Positions 5,579-7,400 of a stretch of 7,400 nucleotides of DNA are shown here, in pieces (within the stretch, counting starts at the first letter, position 1; each line of letters starts with the position of its first letter). This DNA is from an uncultured Lachnospiraceae bacterium. GTDB lineage: Bacteria > Bacillota > Clostridia > Lachnospirales > Lachnospiraceae. Below the pieces are notes generated by a model, which worked only from the letters and a program-made list of their open reading frames with translations, was not told where the DNA came from and ran no database searches. The stretch covers positions 1 to 7,400 of the forward strand of contig CAJUQY010000076.1 in the NCBI GenBank assembly GCA_910588815.1, given 5' to 3'. The translations under genes and the position numbers were made by a program.

Positions 5579-6562
5579 ATGGATATGACAAAACGCCCCA
5601 GGAGACTCCGGGGAGGGATGACGCTTCGGAAAATGGTGAGGGAGACCAGGATGGACAAGGCTTCTCTGATTTATCCCATGTTTGTGGTGGAAGGGGAGGG
5701 AGTGAGGAGGGAGATTCCTTCCATGCCGGGCCAGTACCATTACAGTCTGGATATGCTTCCGGCGGCGCTTGAGGAGGTGGCGCGGTCCGGCGTGTCTTCT
5801 GTGATGCTTTTCGGTATTCCGGAGAAAAAAGATGAGATGGGGAGCAGCGCCTGGGCGGCGGACGGCATTATCCAGAGGGCCCTGGAGACAGGGAAGAGGG
5901 CAGTGCCGGAGCTTTACTATATCACGGATGTGTGCATGTGCGAATATACCTCCCACGGCCACTGCGGAGCCCTCTGCGGCCATGACGTGGACAATGACAG
6001 GACGCTACCTCTTTTGGCCAGGACGGCCCTCTCCCACGTACAGGCGGGGGCGGACATGGTGGCGCCCTCCGACATGATGGACGGGCGGGTGGCGGCCATA
6101 CGGAGGATTCTGGATGAAAACGGCTATACAGAGACGCCGATCATGTCCTATGCGGTCAAATATGCGTCCGCATTTTACGGCCCTTTCAGGGAAGCCGCGG
6201 ATTCGGCCCCGGCTTTCGGCGACAGGAAAACCTACCAGATGGATTATCACAACGCCAAAGAAGGGATCAAAGAGGCGCTTCTCGATGTGGAGGAGGGGGC
6301 GGACTTGGTGATGGTGAAACCGGCCCTTTCTTATCTGGACGTGATCCGCCGGGTATCGGAGAAGGTCCATGTCCCGGTGGCGGCCTACAGCGTAAGCGGC
6401 GAATATGCCATGATAAAGGCGGCGGCCGTGAAGGGATGGATTGACGAGGCAGCCGTGGTCTGTGAGGCGGCAACCTCCGTGTACCGGGCCGGGGCAGGGG
6501 TGCTGCTTACCTATTATGCGAAGGAGCTGGCAAAATTTATGGACGAGGGCCGGATCGGATAA
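5579..6562 (+). CDS. hemB: Porphobilinogen synthase (delta-aminolevulinic acid dehydratase), zinc type
   Basis: This enzyme condenses two 5-aminolevulinate molecules to porphobilinogen, the substrate of the HemC domain encoded just upstream. From ATG 5579 the product is 327 residues, matching the usual 320-330. It begins MDMTKRPRRLR. The zinc site is complete: Cys119, Cys121 and Cys129 in DVCMCEYTSHGHC, so it belongs to the Zn-dependent group and not the Mg-type with Asp/Ala at these places. Lys194 (SYAVKYASAFYGPF) and Lys247 (LVMVKPALSYLD) are the two substrate-binding, Schiff-base lysines; the numbering almost coincides with E. coli HemB. The frame is open upstream to 5384, but that part overlaps the end of the fusion gene and does not look like HemB. 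ATG 5561 is a possible alternative start. The gap to the preceding gene is 35 nt. Confidence 0.96.
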   Translation: MDMTKRPRRLRGGMTLRKMVRETRMDKASLIYPMFVVEGEGVRREIPSMPGQYHYSLDMLPAALEEVARSGVSSVMLFGIPEKKDEMGSSAWAADGIIQRALETGKRAVPELYYITDVCMCEYTSHGHCGALCGHDVDNDRTLPLLARTALSHVQAGADMVAPSDMMDGRVAAIRRILDENGYTETPIMSYAVKYASAFYGPFREAADSAPAFGDRKTYQMDYHNAKEGIKEALLDVEEGADLVMVKPALSYLDVIRRVSEKVHVPVAAYSVSGEYAMIKAAAVKGWIDEAAVVCEAATSVYRAGAGVLLTYYAKELAKFMDEGRIG

Positions 6563-6599
6563 AACCGGCAGAAATCAGATAAGGGAAAAGGAGAAGTTT

Positions 6600-7400
6600 A
6601 TGGGAAGATCAGAGGAATTGTTTGAGCGGGCAAAGCGGGTGATCCCGGGAGGCGTCAACAGCCCGGTGCGGGCTTTTCAGGCGGTGGGCGGAAATCCCCG
6701 TTTCATTGCCTGCGCCGGGGGTGCACAGATGACGGACGCGGACGGAAATACCTATCTGGATTTCGTGGGGTCCTGGGGGCCGATGATTCTGGGGCACAGC
6801 CACCCGGCCATTCGGGAGGCGGCCGTGAAAGCGGTGGAGCATGGATTGAGCTTTGGCGCGAGCTGTGAGGCGGAGGTGGAAATGGCAGAATTGATCTGTC
6901 AGTACGTGCCTTCCGTTGAGATGGTGCGTATGGTCAACTCCGGCACAGAGGCGGTCATGTCGGCTCTTCGGGCGGCAAGAGGTTATACAGGCCGGAATAA
7001 GGTCATGAAATTTGAAGGCTGTTACCACGGACACTGTGATTCTATGCTGGTAAAGGCCGGTTCCGGGGTTATGACAGGGGGAGTGCCGGACAGCGCCGGG
7101 GTTCCGGAGGGATGCGCCTCCGATACGCTGACTGCGGTTTACAATGATTTAGAGAGTGTGAGGAAACTGTTTGACGAATTTCCGGGTCAGATTGCCGCTG
7201 TCATCGTGGAACCGGTGGCGGCCAACATGGGAGTGGTCGTCCCGGAGGAGGGATTTCTCCAAGGCCTCAGACGTATCTGTACGGAGGAAAAGGCTCTGCT
7301 GATCTTTGACGAGGTGATCACCGGTTTTCGGCTCGGGTTTACCGGGGCGCAGGGATATTACGGGGTGACTCCGGATCTTACCACCTTCGGGAAGATCATC
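6600..7400 (+). CDS. hemL: Glutamate-1-semialdehyde 2,1-aminomutase (3' end cut by the window)
   Basis: This PLP enzyme converts the HemA product glutamate-1-semialdehyde to 5-aminolevulinate, closing the C5 pathway. The ATG at 6600 is six bases after AAAGGAG (6587-6593), and 37 nt after hemB. The 267 visible residues run MGRSEELFERAKRVIPGGVN, then SPVRAF, NSGTEAVMSALRAAR (PLP phosphate binding), FEGCYHGH, the IVEPVAANMG stretch, LLIFDEVITGFR (Asp that binds the PLP ring nitrogen) and finally TFGKII. Lys265 in that last motif is the PLP-binding lysine, at the same number as in E. coli HemL. The frame is still open at the right edge. The family is about 425-430 residues, so roughly 160 are missing because of the window and not because of damage. 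Confidence 0.96.
   Translation, partial: MGRSEELFERAKRVIPGGVNSPVRAFQAVGGNPRFIACAGGAQMTDADGNTYLDFVGSWGPMILGHSHPAIREAAVKAVEHGLSFGASCEAEVEMAELICQYVPSVEMVRMVNSGTEAVMSALRAARGYTGRNKVMKFEGCYHGHCDSMLVKAGSGVMTGGVPDSAGVPEGCASDTLTAVYNDLESVRKLFDEFPGQIAAVIVEPVAANMGVVVPEEGFLQGLRRICTEEKALLIFDEVITGFRLGFTGAQGYYGVTPDLTTFGKII

Overview
The window looks like a spore-forming Firmicute of the class Clostridia, probably Lachnospiraceae-like. This rests on two things: a cotJ spore-coat operon, and a tetrapyrrole operon that uses the C5 (glutamyl-tRNA) route and carries cobA and hemD domains inside one fused protein. Family- or species-level placement is inference. The DNA is GC-rich and tightly packed, with the two operons transcribed divergently from a central intergenic region at about 971-1284.

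Left part (1-970, minus strand): cotJA, cotJB and cotJC are in the usual order. cotJA and cotJB are intact and coupled by an ATGA overlap. cotJC keeps its strong ribosome binding site and about its first 62 codons, then abruptly stops resembling a CotJC protein. The break lies directly beside a textbook intrinsic terminator (13-bp perfect stem plus T6), and no stop codon occurs in frame before the left edge. So cotJC is broken here by an inserted element, a rearrangement or an assembly join. The sequence left of the break (1 to about 135) is unidentified.

Centre (971-1284): there is a candidate mother-cell-type promoter for cotJ on the minus strand, a 14-bp perfect palindrome, a near-consensus sigma-A promoter for the hem operon (TTGACT-17-TATAAT, 1125-1153), and a leader of about 125 nt. 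The leader ends in 18-nt tandem repeats immediately before the hemA ribosome binding site. Both operons begin with TTG start codons.

Right part (1285-7400, plus strand): five genes run in one direction with gaps of at most 37 nt. They are hemA (glutamyl-tRNA reductase), a short precorrin-2 dehydrogenase (SirC type), a three-domain HemC-CobA-HemD fusion, hemB (zinc-type porphobilinogen synthase) and hemL (glutamate-1-semialdehyde aminomutase, cut by the window end just past its PLP lysine). Together they go from Glu-tRNA through 5-aminolevulinate, porphobilinogen, hydroxymethylbilane and uroporphyrinogen III to precorrin-2 and sirohydrochlorin. Every enzyme step from glutamyl-tRNA to sirohydrochlorin is present. 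No gene of the protoporphyrin branch (hemE onward) is in view, so the operon appears to serve siroheme and/or cobalamin rather than heme. I saw no CRISPR array, rRNA or tRNA. The best candidate for something unusual is the broken cotJC junction at the left edge.
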